Source: Flavobacteriales bacterium UBA7690 (GTDB lineage Bacteria > Bacteroidota > Bacteroidia > Flavobacteriales_F > PHOS-HE28). Taken from it: DNA of 64,000 bases. The stretch is from the NCBI GenBank assembly GCA_002482775.1, contig DLGQ01000109.1, positions 54,765 to 118,764 of the forward strand. Direction: 5' to 3'. The translations under genes and the position numbers were made by a program. The notes under the pieces were generated by a model. The model was not told the DNA's origin. It saw only the letters and a program-made list of their open reading frames with translations, and ran no database searches. Positions within the stretch are counted from its first letter, which is position 1. Every line of letters begins with the position of its first letter. Of this stretch, positions 17,406 to 27,094 are shown one piece after another.

Positions 17406-19013
17406 ATGACGGTGGCGCCATCGGGCCTGTTGCGGGGCCACGATGTATTCCGGTCCGTGCACGTTGGTGCACTGGCGCTGTGTGCGATCATGTTACCGTG
17501 GAGCACGGCCATCCTCAGCATGGCGCAGATGCTGCTGGTGGCGAACTGGCTGGCGGAAGGCGTGGTGCGCAAGGATCTGGTGCAGCGCTTTCGACGGGCG
17601 TTCACGTGGGCACCATCGCTGTTGTTCATCTCGTTCTTCGCCCTGCATGTGATCGGTCTGTTGTGGACCGAGGACATGAAGTGGGGCGTGGACCTGGTGC
17701 GCATCCTGTTGCCGGTGCTTTCGTTCGGTGCGGTGCTGGCCGCGAGCCCTCGACTGGAGCGGAGGGAATACGACACGGTCCTGCTCCTCGGTGCATGGAG
17801 CGTGGTCACCAGCACCATTGCCTGCCTCGTACTGAACACGGCCGATGCGATGGACTACCGTTCGCTGTCGGTGTTCATCAGCCACATCCGACTAAGCATG
17901 TTGTTGTGTTTGGCGGTGGTCATCCTGCTGCTCGATCGTTCTAGCGCGTTGTGGTTCCGCTTACTAGGCTATGGTGCGGTGATGTGGGCGATGGTCTTCA
18001 TCAATAAGCTGGGTAGCCTGCAGGGGTTCTTCGTGCTTGGTGTCATCGGCATGTTCTTCACCTGGCGCTGGGCTGATCGGTTGTCCAAGAAGTGGTCATA
18101 CGTGCTGCGCGCTGCCCTCATTGTTCTACCCATCATTGCAGCATTCGCTGTGGTGCAGGAGGTACGGTCGCAGTACCGGTTGCCCGATCCAGAAATGGGA
18201 AGGCATGTGGAGCTTTCCGCCAGCGGCGAGCCCTACACATACGACCTCACCAACCCGCAAATGGAGAACGGCACGCACGTGTGGACCTATGTGGCCTGGC
18301 GGGAGATGGACCGTACGTGGCCGCTGCGCAGTAATCGTCCATTACAAGGGAAGGACGATAAGGGCCACGAAGTGTGGAGCACCCTGATCCGCTACCTCGC
18401 ATCGAAGGGGTTGAAGAAGGACAGCATCGGGGTGATGAGCCTGACCGATGCCGATGTGCGTGCCATTGAACAAGGGATCCCCAGCGTGGTGCAAGAGCAA
18501 CGCAGCGAATGGCGCGAGCGTGTGGACGAGGTGTTGTTCGAGTTGGCACAGTACCGGGCCTACGGCCGTGCCGAAGGACATTCCGTGGCGATGCGCTTGG
18601 AATACCTGAAGGCAGGCTGGGCCATTGCCAAGGAGAATTGGTCTATCGGAGTGGGCACGGGCGATACACAACGTGCCTTCCTGGAAGAGTACGAACGTTC
18701 CGGTTCATCGCTCTCCTTGGAATGGCGGCATCGTGCACACAACGAATACCTCACGCTGTGGATCACCTTCGGCGTGGTGGGCCTGCTGTGGTCGCTTGTT
18801 GCTTGGTGTTGGCCAGCGTGGCGAACAGGAGCTTGGCACAACGCACATTTCGTGGCATGGGCCATCATCTTCGCGATCTCCTGCCTAACGGACGACACCA
18901 TCGAGACGCAAGCAGGGGCTACGTTCTTCGGCTTGTACTACGCGTTGTTCGTGTTCGCTGCGCCCCGGAGGATCACGGGCGCTGGATCAGCTCCAGTACA
19001 CGGTGCGGGCTGA
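17406..19013 (+). CDS. O-antigen ligase/polymerase family membrane protein
   Basis: 535 aa, with about ten to twelve hydrophobic segments and a large loop between about 255 and 420. The part after the loop, MRLEYLKAGWAIAKENWSIGVGTGD then HRAHNEYLTLWITFGVVGLL, matches the Wzy_C signature of O-antigen ligases (WaaL) and polymerases, including the conserved HNxYL-type His. It would join or polymerise surface glycans in the inner membrane facing the periplasm. It begins 6 bp after the S41 gene. Its last 41 bp overlap the end of the converging GT9 gene. Whether it is ligase or polymerase cannot be told. Confidence 0.8.
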   Translation: MTVAPSGLLRGHDVFRSVHVGALALCAIMLPWSTAILSMAQMLLVANWLAEGVVRKDLVQRFRRAFTWAPSLLFISFFALHVIGLLWTEDMKWGVDLVRILLPVLSFGAVLAASPRLERREYDTVLLLGAWSVVTSTIACLVLNTADAMDYRSLSVFISHIRLSMLLCLAVVILLLDRSSALWFRLLGYGAVMWAMVFINKLGSLQGFFVLGVIGMFFTWRWADRLSKKWSYVLRAALIVLPIIAAFAVVQEVRSQYRLPDPEMGRHVELSASGEPYTYDLTNPQMENGTHVWTYVAWREMDRTWPLRSNRPLQGKDDKGHEVWSTLIRYLASKGLKKDSIGVMSLTDADVRAIEQGIPSVVQEQRSEWRERVDEVLFELAQYRAYGRAEGHSVAMRLEYLKAGWAIAKENWSIGVGTGDTQRAFLEEYERSGSSLSLEWRHRAHNEYLTLWITFGVVGLLWSLVAWCWPAWRTGAWHNAHFVAWAIIFAISCLTDDTIETQAGATFFGLYYALFVFAAPRRITGAGSAPVHGAG

Positions 19014-19995
19014 TCCGTTGGATGCAATCGCAGGTCTTCCCTCCAACGCAGGTCGGGCACGCCGGATCATCCACCAACGCATGCGTATCCCGCCCGATGG
19101 GTGCCCAGCGGCCAGGATGGATAGGCCTGCGCGAGGAGAATAGACCGATAGCCCGGATGCCTGAAGCCGCAGCGATGTGCAGTGGTCCTGTGCTGGCCGC
19201 CACCAGCGCATCGCTCGCACCGATCACGGCGATCAATTCTGGTAGCGAAAGTTTGCCACCCGCATCGATGGTGGAAGGATGGTCGAGTGGCAGCACCGTG
19301 CGGTAATGATCCGCTTCGGCTTGTGTGCCGGTCACGATCGTGGTGTACGGCCCATCGTTCAACAAGCGGATCAACGCTGCGAAGTTGGCCAGGCCCCATT
19401 CCACGGCGCTTCCCTTGGAGCCCGGATGCAGGATCACGGTGCGTTTCCCCGGTACGGACCAAGAGGGGTTTTGCGCGTGGAGCGGAGGTGTCGTGAAGCC
19501 GTACAGAGCCGCCAACCGGTCCATCGTTGGAATTTCCTCGATCCCCAATGGGCGTAACAACTTCGTGTTCAACTGGGCTTCGTGCAGGTCGCTTCTCTTC
19601 CGGCTGAAGGCCACGCGGTCCGTGCAGGTGAACCAGTGCCACAAGCGGTTGGTGGTGCCGATGCGTACGGGGATATCGGCTTGCTTCGCCCAGCGTGCCA
19701 CTTCCTTTTTCGGGAATACATGCACCAAGGCATCGGCGCGCAGTTCACGCAGGAGGGCGACCGCATCACCGGCTTGCAGTTCTTCCAAGGTGAGGATGTG
19801 ATCGATGTGCGTGCACCGTTCCAACACCGGTCGGGTATAGGTGCGGCCCAGGAAGGTGATGCGCACGTGGGGCATGCGCTCTTTCAGCAGTCCTGCAAGT
19901 GGCAAGGTCAGCATCACGTCTCCGATGCTGTCCGTGCGGCTCAGGATGATGTGCTCAGGTGCTTTGGGCACGGTGCAAACGATCGAGTTTGGCAT
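18973..19995 (-). CDS. Glycosyltransferase family 9 (heptosyltransferase-like)
   Basis: 340 aa. A GT9 fold is indicated by IILSRTDSIGDVMLTLPLAGLLK at the N-terminus, TFLGRTYTRPVL, the middle TVILHPGSKGSAVEWGLANFAALI, and DALVAASTGPLHIAAASGIRAIGLFS, where the acceptor/donor-binding Asp region has A-S-T-G-P-L-H. GT9 enzymes add heptose or related sugars to the lipopolysaccharide core. The C-terminus has a cluster of cysteines (CPTCVGGKTCDC), unusual enough to suggest a metal site or disulfides. It overlaps the GT2 gene by 41 bp upstream and the ligase gene by 41 bp downstream. Confidence 0.85.
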   Translation of the reverse strand: MPNSIVCTVPKAPEHIILSRTDSIGDVMLTLPLAGLLKERMPHVRITFLGRTYTRPVLERCTHIDHILTLEELQAGDAVALLRELRADALVHVFPKKEVARWAKQADIPVRIGTTNRLWHWFTCTDRVAFSRKRSDLHEAQLNTKLLRPLGIEEIPTMDRLAALYGFTTPPLHAQNPSWSVPGKRTVILHPGSKGSAVEWGLANFAALIRLLNDGPYTTIVTGTQAEADHYRTVLPLDHPSTIDAGGKLSLPELIAVIGASDALVAASTGPLHIAAASGIRAIGLFSSRRPIHPGRWAPIGRDTHALVDDPACPTCVGGKTCDCIQRISPHRVLELIQRP

Positions 19996-20716
19996 ACTTC
20001 AACTGCACCGCGCGGGCGCTGAGGCGAGCGATGTTCCAGCCGGCTTGGCCATCCAGGAATCCCGCACGTAAGACATAGCCTTGCACAAATTTCACCGCAG
20101 GTGAGAAGGTGCTTTTGAAGAGGCCTCCCTTCTTTCCTGCTGCGAACATCTTGCGAGCATGCAGGTCGCTGTAGCGTTCAATGCGGTCCTCATGCGACTT
20201 CAGCGTGGGGTAGGAATAGTGCAGCAGATCACCTTGCAGTTGATGCACGACTGTTCCTGGAGCGAGCCGCAATTCCTCGTGTACGTGTTCCCCTTCCCAG
20301 CGCGTGCCTTCCTTCGGGAACAACCGCACTTTCGCATCGGGGTACCACCCGCCGTGGCGCACCCAGGATCCGCAGTAATTGGTGAGGCGGTTGAAGCGGT
20401 AGGCCCCGGAGGGTTTTGCCTTGATCACCGCCATCAGTGCCGCACGTAGTTCAGCGGAAATGGCTTCGTCCGCATCCATGGAAAGGATGTAGGGTCGTGT
20501 GGCTTGCGCGTTCGCGAAGTTCTTCTGGTCGGAATAGTCCGTCCACGTGCGCACGATCACGCGAGCCCCATGGTCCGTGGCGATCCTTTGTGTGTCGTCG
20601 GTGCTTTCGGCGTCCACCACGATCACCTCATCCACCAGCATGTTGAGCGAGATGAGGCAACGCGCGATGTTGTGCGCTTCGTTGTGGGTGATGATCACTG
20701 CGGAAATACCGGTCAT
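19955..20716 (-). CDS. Glycosyltransferase family 2 (WaaE/KdtX-like)
   Basis: 253 aa. A GT-A fold is shown by ISAVIITHNEAHNIARCL at the N-terminus, VDEVIVVDAESTDDTQ, DYSDQKNFANAQA and YILSMDADEAIS, which has the DxD motif. The pattern matches WaaE/KdtX-type lipopolysaccharide core glucosyltransferases. Downstream parts (RLTNYCGSWVRHGGWYPDAKVRLF and EGEHVHEELRL) are also family landmarks. It is the first gene of a minus-strand pair with the GT9 gene, overlapping it by 41 bp. Together with the O-antigen ligase on the opposite strand this forms a small envelope-glycan group. Confidence 0.88.
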   Translation of the reverse strand: MTGISAVIITHNEAHNIARCLISLNMLVDEVIVVDAESTDDTQRIATDHGARVIVRTWTDYSDQKNFANAQATRPYILSMDADEAISAELRAALMAVIKAKPSGAYRFNRLTNYCGSWVRHGGWYPDAKVRLFPKEGTRWEGEHVHEELRLAPGTVVHQLQGDLLHYSYPTLKSHEDRIERYSDLHARKMFAAGKKGGLFKSTFSPAVKFVQGYVLRAGFLDGQAGWNIARLSARAVQLKYAKLDRLHRAQST

Positions 20717-20751
20717 GCGACGCCGAAGTTAGCGGCCAGCATGTTGACCGA

Positions 20752-23367
20752 TCACCGCGCGTGGCTCACCACGAAGCGCCCGCTGGCCATGTGTCCGCCA
20801 CCGGAGGATAGCTGGTACGTGTAGATGCCATCGGCCAGATCGGCCACACGCAGTGCCACCAACGTGCCCTGTACCTGTTGTTGCATGGCCAAGCGACCTG
20901 TTCCATCGAACACGCGCACCTGTGTTGCAAGGGGCGAGTCACCAGCGAGGCTGAAGTGGAGCACGTCATCCGCAGGCTGTGGATAGATGCTCAAGAGCGA
21001 GGCGCCGAATTCGCCCATCCCGCCCTGTGGGTTGTCCACCAGGGTCACGCAATAGTCCTCTACTTCGCCGTACTCGTATCCATCGCAAGGCCCTTCTGGC
21101 GCTGCACCATACCGCATCACCACGCGCATCCGTGTAGGCCCTAGCGTGGCCTCCACGGGAATGTTCACCATGGCGTCCACAGGGTCATTGCTTCCGGAGG
21201 TGGAGATGAAGACACGTTCGTTGTTCCCATCGAAGTCGCCGCTTTGGTCCAGGTCTATCCACACGCCGAACCATTCCATGAACGAGAATCCGCTGAAGTC
21301 CGGCTCCAAGGTGATCGGATGGTCGGCAGCCACCATCAGGTCCGTCGTCACGGTAGTGTAGTCGCCATACCCGTCGTCATTCCCACTGGAGTTATCGATG
21401 TCGCCGATGGACACTTGGCCTATCCATTCACCATTGGAGTTCTCCGCTTCCAACGCGCAATAGGCGAGGTCCGTGCAAGCACCGCAACCGCTGGTGGCCA
21501 TGGTGACCGGTGCGGACCAATCCGTGGTGGTGCCGTTGCAATGGGAACGCACCTGTACCGCATAGCGCGAGCAGGCTTCAAGGGGTGTGAGTTCCAGCGT
21601 GGTGGTGAGCAGGTTCTCCACCAGCGTGAAGTCCGTGGTGCCTTGTGGAGCATAGCGCACGTCGTAAGCGTTCGCAGCGAGCACGCTGTTCCAGAAAACG
21701 TTGATGATGTCGGTACCCACGAAGCCCTGCGCAAGTCCGCCGGGTGCAACACAGCAGCCGTCGCTGTTCCAGTTGAAAAGGTTGCTGTATTCGCTGGTGC
21801 CTTCATCGCAGTTCACACGCACCTGCAACTCGTAGGGCGAGCACGGAACGATACCCTGTAGTTGGAACCCAGGTTCGGCGATGGCGGTGACGGTGATCCA
21901 TTCCGGAGCGCCGACCTGGCGGTAACGCAGATCGAACACTGCTCCGTTCACCGTGTTCCATGCCACGAATGCCGTGGTCAAATCCACCGCCTGTGCGGTG
22001 ATGCCATACGGCGAAGGACAAGGGCCGCAACCGTTCATGATCAGTTGCATGCTGTTGCCCGCGTTGATACGGCCTCCGGTAACGGTGTTGCCCGGCAGGT
22101 TGCCCACTTGCTCCACGCCATCGAAGAGCATCTGCCGCACGTAGAGCGCACCGGCGGCGGGGTCGTTCTTCACCAAGCTCATCATGCTGGCGCACGGTGC
22201 GCTGTACAGCAGACCGATGACCCCCGCGGTGAGCGGGCTGGCAAAGCTGGTGCCGCTGGCCGTGCCGTAGTTGTTGTTGATCTGGGTGGTATACACACCG
22301 CCCCCCGGAGCGCCCACATCGATGGTCGTGAGGCCGAATCCGGAAAAGGTGCGCATGTCCTCCTGGTTCGTGGCTGTCACGCTGATCATGAAATCGCTCG
22401 GGCACGCAGTGGGGAGGTCGCCCTCTTCATCCACGTTGGTATTGCTGTTGGTGGTGGCACCGGCGTTCAACACCCCATGTGTGCCGAGGCTATCGTACAT
22501 CGCGCACCAGAGCGGCGCATCCTCCGGCTGTCCGCCGTTCACACCCCAGCTTGCGTTCGTGGCCACCACGAAAGCGCCACGTTCGCCGTTCGTTTGGTTG
22601 TACAAGCGGCGCATGGTGAGCGGGTAGCTGTGGCTGGCGATCACCCCTTCGTCGTTGGCACCGCTGTTGAACACGATCATCATTTTCACACCCCAATTGG
22701 CCCCGACCACTCCCAGGTCGTTGTTGCCCACGGCGCCTACCATGCCAGCCACTTGGGTACCATGGCTTCCGCTGTACACCTCATCCGTTCCGGAGTTGGC
22801 GTTCCAGCCCCGGAAGTCGTCCACGTAGCCGTTGTTGTCGTCGTCGATATCGTTGTTCGGGATCTCCTGGTGGTTGAACCAAGCGTTTGCCCAGAGATCC
22901 TCGTGCGGCATGTCGCAGTTCTCGAAAATGCACACCACGATGGTATCACCATCCGCGGTGAGGCCACCGGTGCTGATGGCCCATGCGGCTTCGCTGTCGA
23001 TGTTCTGGTGATGCCACTGGTCGCCGTACTCCGTATCGTCGGGCACCTCGCGCGGCTTCAGCACATGGTTGTTCTGCGCCAGTTGTACGGCGGGGTGGTT
23101 CCGCACGGCGCGCAGCATCACGGCTTGTTCCATACTGTTGGTATCGAACACGAGCTTCCAAGTGCGCATGGGCTTGCTCACCTCGCGACCCACCCGCACA
23201 CCCGTAGGCGTTGCATTGATCAGTTGAAGGTCTTTGGCTACTTCCCGGATGTTCCCGGTGGGCGTGGTCATCACCAGAATCTCACCAGGGACGATCTCGG
23301 GGCCTTGTGCACGAAGGCCATGGAACGCGGAGAGGGCCACGAAGGCCAAGGCGGATAGAAGGCGCAT
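20752..23367 (-). CDS. S8 subtilase-like T9SS protein with altered active site
   Basis: 871 aa from the ATG at 23367, with signal peptide MRLLSALAFVALSAFHGLRAQ. A propeptide-like region precedes the S8 domain (about 110-400). The His motif SHGTQVAG (H202) and Ser motif GTSFASP (S374) are clear. At the Asp motif the sequence reads IFENCDMPHEDL, with Phe148 at the usual Asp position and Glu149 beside it, and the oxyanion segment reads NAGATTN where AGN is usual. Two fibronectin-like domains follow (about 400-590), then a GEVED domain (YGEVEDYCVTL) and a T9SS type A tail (IYPQPADDVLHF). Exported and probably cell-surface. Peptidase activity is uncertain. Confidence 0.85.
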   Translation of the reverse strand: MRLLSALAFVALSAFHGLRAQGPEIVPGEILVMTTPTGNIREVAKDLQLINATPTGVRVGREVSKPMRTWKLVFDTNSMEQAVMLRAVRNHPAVQLAQNNHVLKPREVPDDTEYGDQWHHQNIDSEAAWAISTGGLTADGDTIVVCIFENCDMPHEDLWANAWFNHQEIPNNDIDDDNNGYVDDFRGWNANSGTDEVYSGSHGTQVAGMVGAVGNNDLGVVGANWGVKMMIVFNSGANDEGVIASHSYPLTMRRLYNQTNGERGAFVVATNASWGVNGGQPEDAPLWCAMYDSLGTHGVLNAGATTNSNTNVDEEGDLPTACPSDFMISVTATNQEDMRTFSGFGLTTIDVGAPGGGVYTTQINNNYGTASGTSFASPLTAGVIGLLYSAPCASMMSLVKNDPAAGALYVRQMLFDGVEQVGNLPGNTVTGGRINAGNSMQLIMNGCGPCPSPYGITAQAVDLTTAFVAWNTVNGAVFDLRYRQVGAPEWITVTAIAEPGFQLQGIVPCSPYELQVRVNCDEGTSEYSNLFNWNSDGCCVAPGGLAQGFVGTDIINVFWNSVLAANAYDVRYAPQGTTDFTLVENLLTTTLELTPLEACSRYAVQVRSHCNGTTTDWSAPVTMATSGCGACTDLAYCALEAENSNGEWIGQVSIGDIDNSSGNDDGYGDYTTVTTDLMVAADHPITLEPDFSGFSFMEWFGVWIDLDQSGDFDGNNERVFISTSGSNDPVDAMVNIPVEATLGPTRMRVVMRYGAAPEGPCDGYEYGEVEDYCVTLVDNPQGGMGEFGASLLSIYPQPADDVLHFSLAGDSPLATQVRVFDGTGRLAMQQQVQGTLVALRVADLADGIYTYQLSSGGGHMASGRFVVSHAR

Positions 23368-23465
23368 ACGGACTGTTACGGTATGATCCAAAGGTACGGG
23401 AAGGGGCCTCGGGGACAGTCGGTTGGGTGTGTGCCAATGGCCGCCGGTGTTGGAAGGCTGAAGGA

Positions 23466-24335
23466 TCAAGGCTTCAGCCAGCGCATGGTGCGGATGTTCG
23501 GACCATCCAATACCCTTACGATGTAACAGCCGGATGCCAGCCCTCCGACAGCAATGGTCCGCTCACCCGGCGGAAGGCGTGGAGCAAGGAGGATCCTACC
23601 GGCCGCATCGATGAACTGGACTTCCATGCTCCCTGTTCGAGGAAGCCCTTCGACCAGGATCGTTCCTGCATTCAACAGGTGTATGGTCATTGGTGCTGCG
23701 TCGCTCTCCGCGTTCATACCCACCCCCCAGTCGCAACTCGGGGTCAGTCCCGATGTGTAGTCCATCCCCTCGTCGGAAAAGCAGCGGAGGGTGGGATCAA
23801 AGAAGAATCCACTCCCCCAGCAATCGTCGAAGAACAGGCCGAATTCCGAGCCTATACGTTCGATGTAGCGGTACTGCGACCCACCCTTGAAACACGGATT
23901 GCTCACATCGATGGAACGAAGCCATTGCCCACCGAACTCCACATGCCCGGTATCCACCACATTGAACGGACACGAACAGCCGAAATCTCCCAACTGCAGC
24001 TGGTCCCAGTGATCACCCGGATCGGCCCCGAACCAGATGATCGTATCCCACTGCGGACCACCTCCCATATCCGAGAAGTCTTGCAGTCGATAGATCACGT
24101 CATCTTCAGCACGCGTTACGTAGGTCGGGTAGATCCACGGCCCGTCCGAAACATTGAAGCGGATAATGTTCCCGACCACCCCCTCGATCAAGGTGTCGCC
24201 GGTGTATACGTACTTGGTGTAATGATCCGAGCCCCAGCCGTCGCTATAGTGCCACGTGGCGCCGGGTACGCACCATTGCTGGGCGAATGAGGCCAAAGCC
24301 AGTAGGGAGCTGAGCAGAGCGTGTAAGTTCCTCAT
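23466..24335 (-). CDS. T9SS type A sorting domain protein, unknown function
   Basis: 289 aa from the ATG at 24335, opening the signal peptide MRNLHALLSSLLALASFAQQ. The mature N-terminus (WCVPGATWHYSDGWGS) and a central Cys-containing region (GDFGCSCPFNVVDTG) do not match a family I know with certainty. The C-terminus, from about residue 215 (IHLLNAGTILVEGLP to IVRVLDGPNIRTMRWLKP), is a T9SS type A sorting domain, so the protein is exported across the outer membrane. Its ATG overlaps the TGA of a decayed paralogous tail immediately upstream, suggesting the gene once had a tandem partner. Confidence 0.75.
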   Translation of the reverse strand: MRNLHALLSSLLALASFAQQWCVPGATWHYSDGWGSDHYTKYVYTGDTLIEGVVGNIIRFNVSDGPWIYPTYVTRAEDDVIYRLQDFSDMGGGPQWDTIIWFGADPGDHWDQLQLGDFGCSCPFNVVDTGHVEFGGQWLRSIDVSNPCFKGGSQYRYIERIGSEFGLFFDDCWGSGFFFDPTLRCFSDEGMDYTSGLTPSCDWGVGMNAESDAAPMTIHLLNAGTILVEGLPRTGSMEVQFIDAAGRILLAPRLPPGERTIAVGGLASGCYIVRVLDGPNIRTMRWLKP

Positions 24336-24432
24336 GTCCGTATCCATTTAATGGTCTGTCGACGTGCGGCCCTTCCACCACACGCACCATGTAGTACCCA
24401 GGAGCAACCTCGCTGATGTTGATACACACGAA
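24332..24432 (-). pseudogene. Relic of a T9SS sorting-domain C-terminus
   Basis: On the minus strand the fragment NISEVAPGYYMVRVVEGP, followed after a one-base shift by RRQTIKWIRT and TGA, aligns with the end of the neighbouring protein (GLASGCYIVRVLDGP then IRTMRWLKP). The TGA overlaps the neighbour's ATG. No start or body of a gene is left between here and 24617, so this looks like the stub of a deleted tandem paralogue. Confidence 0.6.
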
Positions 24433-24616
24433 CAGGGCCTAGTGCGAAATGGAACAAGGGTGTAAGATTGAAGACCACGAGTCTGCTCCATTCATCATGA
24501 ATGTTGCACCAGGACATTGTGTGTTCCTCGTGAGTGGTTCAATTGGAGCACAACGAAAGGTAGTTCACACATGGTGCACCACCAAGAACTTGGTCCGATG
24601 GGTCAACAAAGGGCGA

Positions 24617-27094
24617 TCAACCCATGGTATACACCCGCTTCACCCGCTGACTGATGCTCGTGAGCACTTCATACGAGATGGTCCCCATGTCCCGTGCCAC
24701 TTCGGCAACTGGATGTTCGCGATCGAAGACGAACGCCATATCGCCCACGGAGCAGGTGATGCCGGTCACATCCACCATGCACATGTCCATACACACGTTA
24801 CCGATGATGGGTGCGGCTTTCCCGGCGATCCACACACGGCCCACTCCATTGCCGAGGCGGCGCGAGAGTCCATCCGCATACCCAATTGGTAATGTGGCGA
24901 TGGTGCGGTCACCGGAAATAACGCCACGCCGGTTGTAGCCCACGGTGTCTCCGGTGGTAAGCTTTTTCAACTGAGCGATGGGTGTGCGCAAGGTCACGGT
25001 GGGCATCAGCTTGGCGGTCTCTTCGGCATCCGCACCGATGCCGTGCAGTCCGATGCCGACGCGCACCATATCGAAATGCGCCTCGGGCCAGCGCGCGATG
25101 CCGGCTGTGTTCGCCATGTGCCAGAGCGGGGTGTAGCCGAGCACTTCCCCGATCGCCGTTGCCATGCGCGTGAACGTGGCGATCTGTATGCGGGTGAAGT
25201 CATCCTGCGCAGGCTCTTCGCTCGCCACGAGGTGCGAAAGGATGGAAGCCACCTTCAATGGTCCGCGTTCGTGCAAGGCGTTCAACAGCTCCGGTAACTC
25301 TTGCTCCACGAACCCGAGGCGGTGCATGCCGGTATCCAGCTTGATGTGGACCGGCGGCGCATCATCCATCCGCTTTGCTGCGGCGATCGCCTCGCGTAAC
25401 GAGCGTTGATCGTAGACCTCGGCTTCCAACCGGAAACGGTGAAGCGTACCCATGTCCACCGGCTCGGGGTTCATCACCATGATGGGCATGGAGATGCCGT
25501 GGGTGCGCAGTTCGATGCCTTCATCGGCATACGCCACGCCGAGGTAATTCACACGTTCATGCTCGAACAGCCGTGCCAGTTCCAACGCACCGGATCCATA
25601 GCCGAAGGCTTTCACCATGGCCATGGTCCGCACTCCTGGTGCGAGGCATCCTCGGTAATGGTTCAGGTTCTGCCGGATGGCCTCGAGGTCGATCACCAGT
25701 TCTGTGCCATGTACCTGTTGCTGCCAACGCTCCACGATCCGTTCGAAGCCGAAGCGACGCGCGCCTTTGATGAGCACCACGGATCCCGAGAAGCCTTGCG
25801 GATCCTCGCAGCTGAGCATCTTTTCCGCATCGGTGTAACACCGCGCGGAATGGCCGAATAGCGCGTGCTGCGCAGCGATCGCGGGACCGATGCCGATGAT
25901 CCGTTCCACGCCGCGCTCCTTTAGTTCTTGTGCCACCCGCGCGTAGAGGCGCTGCGGATCCAGTTCGCTCTCGGCCACATCGCTCAACACCGCCACCAGG
26001 GGCCGTCCATGTGCGGTACGTTTCAAACTGTCCAACGCAACGGAGAGCGAGCTGAGGTCGAGGCTGTAGCTATCGTCGATCAGCGTGGTGCCGTGTACGC
26101 CTTGCAGGGTACGCATGCGCATGTCCACCGGCATCAGGTGCGCGAGGCGTTCGTTGATCCATTCCGCTGTGCGGCCCAAGTGCAGGCAAACGGCGATGCA
26201 GGTAAGCGCGTTCTCCGCACTGGCATCATCGGTGAACGGGATGGTGAACGTGTGCTCCGTTCCCGCGTGCAACAACGTGATGCTGGTGGAATCGCCGACG
26301 ATCTCTTGCGCGATCACCTGCACGAAGTCCGCTGCACCAGCATGCCCGATCATGGACCATTCCAACGGCTTCACCTCTGGAAGTCGGTAGTGCAGCTTGT
26401 CCAATTCCATCGCGTTGTTCGGATGGATCCATACCTCCGCACGGCGGAACAACTTCAACTTCTCGGTCGCCTTCGCATCGCTGCCCATTCCCTTGAAACC
26501 TTCGTCGTGCGCGCTACCCAAGTGGGTGAACACACCGATCGTAGGCCGGATCATCGGTTCCAACTTCTCCATCTCGCCCGGCTTGCTGATGCCCGCTTCG
26601 AAGATGGCCAGGGTGTGCTCCGGGCGCATCTGCAACACGCTCAGCGGCACGCCCACTTGGCTGTTCCAGCTGCCCGGGCTGCGTACGATGTGCTCTTCGC
26701 GGTGCAGCATCTGGAACAACCATTCCTTCACGATGGTCTTGCCGTTGCTGCCGGTGATCCCGATCACTGGTATGGAGAACTGACTACGATGCCAAGCGGC
26801 GATCTGCTGAAATGCCGTGAGCGGATCCAAGACACCGACCACGGCAAGCCCCTCGAATTCCGCCATTCGATCATGCTGTACGATGGCCATCCGGAGGCCG
26901 CGCTTCACCAGCTCCGCGATATGGTGGTGGCCATCGTGCCGCGGGCCGGGCAAGGCGATGAACAAGGTGGTGGGCGTGATCTCCGCGTGGCGCGAATCGA
27001 TGATGATGCGATCCACCAGCGTGTCACCACCACCGCTCAAGCGGCCACCGACCACTTCGGCGATGCGCGCGAGCGGATGCTGGAAGGCGCTCAT
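24617..27094 (-). CDS. Bifunctional MurF / alanine racemase
   Basis: 825 aa from the ATG at 27094. The first half (about 1-455) is UDP-N-acetylmuramoyl-tripeptide:D-alanyl-D-alanine ligase, with the ATP-binding loop [44 protein letters not shown] and [11 protein letters not shown]. The second half (about 460-825) is a PLP alanine racemase: [15 protein letters not shown] holds the PLP Lys, [13 protein letters not shown] follows, and [11 protein letters not shown] and GYNRRG are also present. One chain thus makes D-Ala and attaches D-Ala-D-Ala to the peptidoglycan precursor. This fusion is common in Bacteroidota. It overlaps tdk by 4 bp (ATGA), so translation is coupled. Confidence 0.93.
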   Translation of the reverse strand: MSAFQHPLARIAEVVGGRLSGGGDTLVDRIIIDSRHAEITPTTLFIALPGPRHDGHHHIAELVKRGLRMAIVQHDRMAEFEGLAVVGVLDPLTAFQQIAAWHRSQFSIPVIGITGSNGKTIVKEWLFQMLHREEHIVRSPGSWNSQVGVPLSVLQMRPEHTLAIFEAGISKPGEMEKLEPMIRPTIGVFTHLGSAHDEGFKGMGSDAKATEKLKLFRRAEVWIHPNNAMELDKLHYRLPEVKPLEWSMIGHAGAADFVQVIAQEIVGDSTSITLLHAGTEHTFTIPFTDDASAENALTCIAVCLHLGRTAEWINERLAHLMPVDMRMRTLQGVHGTTLIDDSYSLDLSSLSVALDSLKRTAHGRPLVAVLSDVAESELDPQRLYARVAQELKERGVERIIGIGPAIAAQHALFGHSARCYTDAEKMLSCEDPQGFSGSVVLIKGARRFGFERIVERWQQQVHGTELVIDLEAIRQNLNHYRGCLAPGVRTMAMVKAFGYGSGALELARLFEHERVNYLGVAYADEGIELRTHGISMPIMVMNPEPVDMGTLHRFRLEAEVYDQRSLREAIAAAKRMDDAPPVHIKLDTGMHRLGFVEQELPELLNALHERGPLKVASILSHLVASEEPAQDDFTRIQIATFTRMATAIGEVLGYTPLWHMANTAGIARWPEAHFDMVRVGIGLHGIGADAEETAKLMPTVTLRTPIAQLKKLTTGDTVGYNRRGVISGDRTIATLPIGYADGLSRRLGNGVGRVWIAGKAAPIIGNVCMDMCMVDVTGITCSVGDMAFVFDREHPVAEVARDMGTISYEVLTSISQRVKRVYTMG

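Noticed and set aside
21862..23358. 498-codon plus-strand frame
   Set aside because: Antisense to the subtilase gene; GC-rich genomes leave such frames open by chance.
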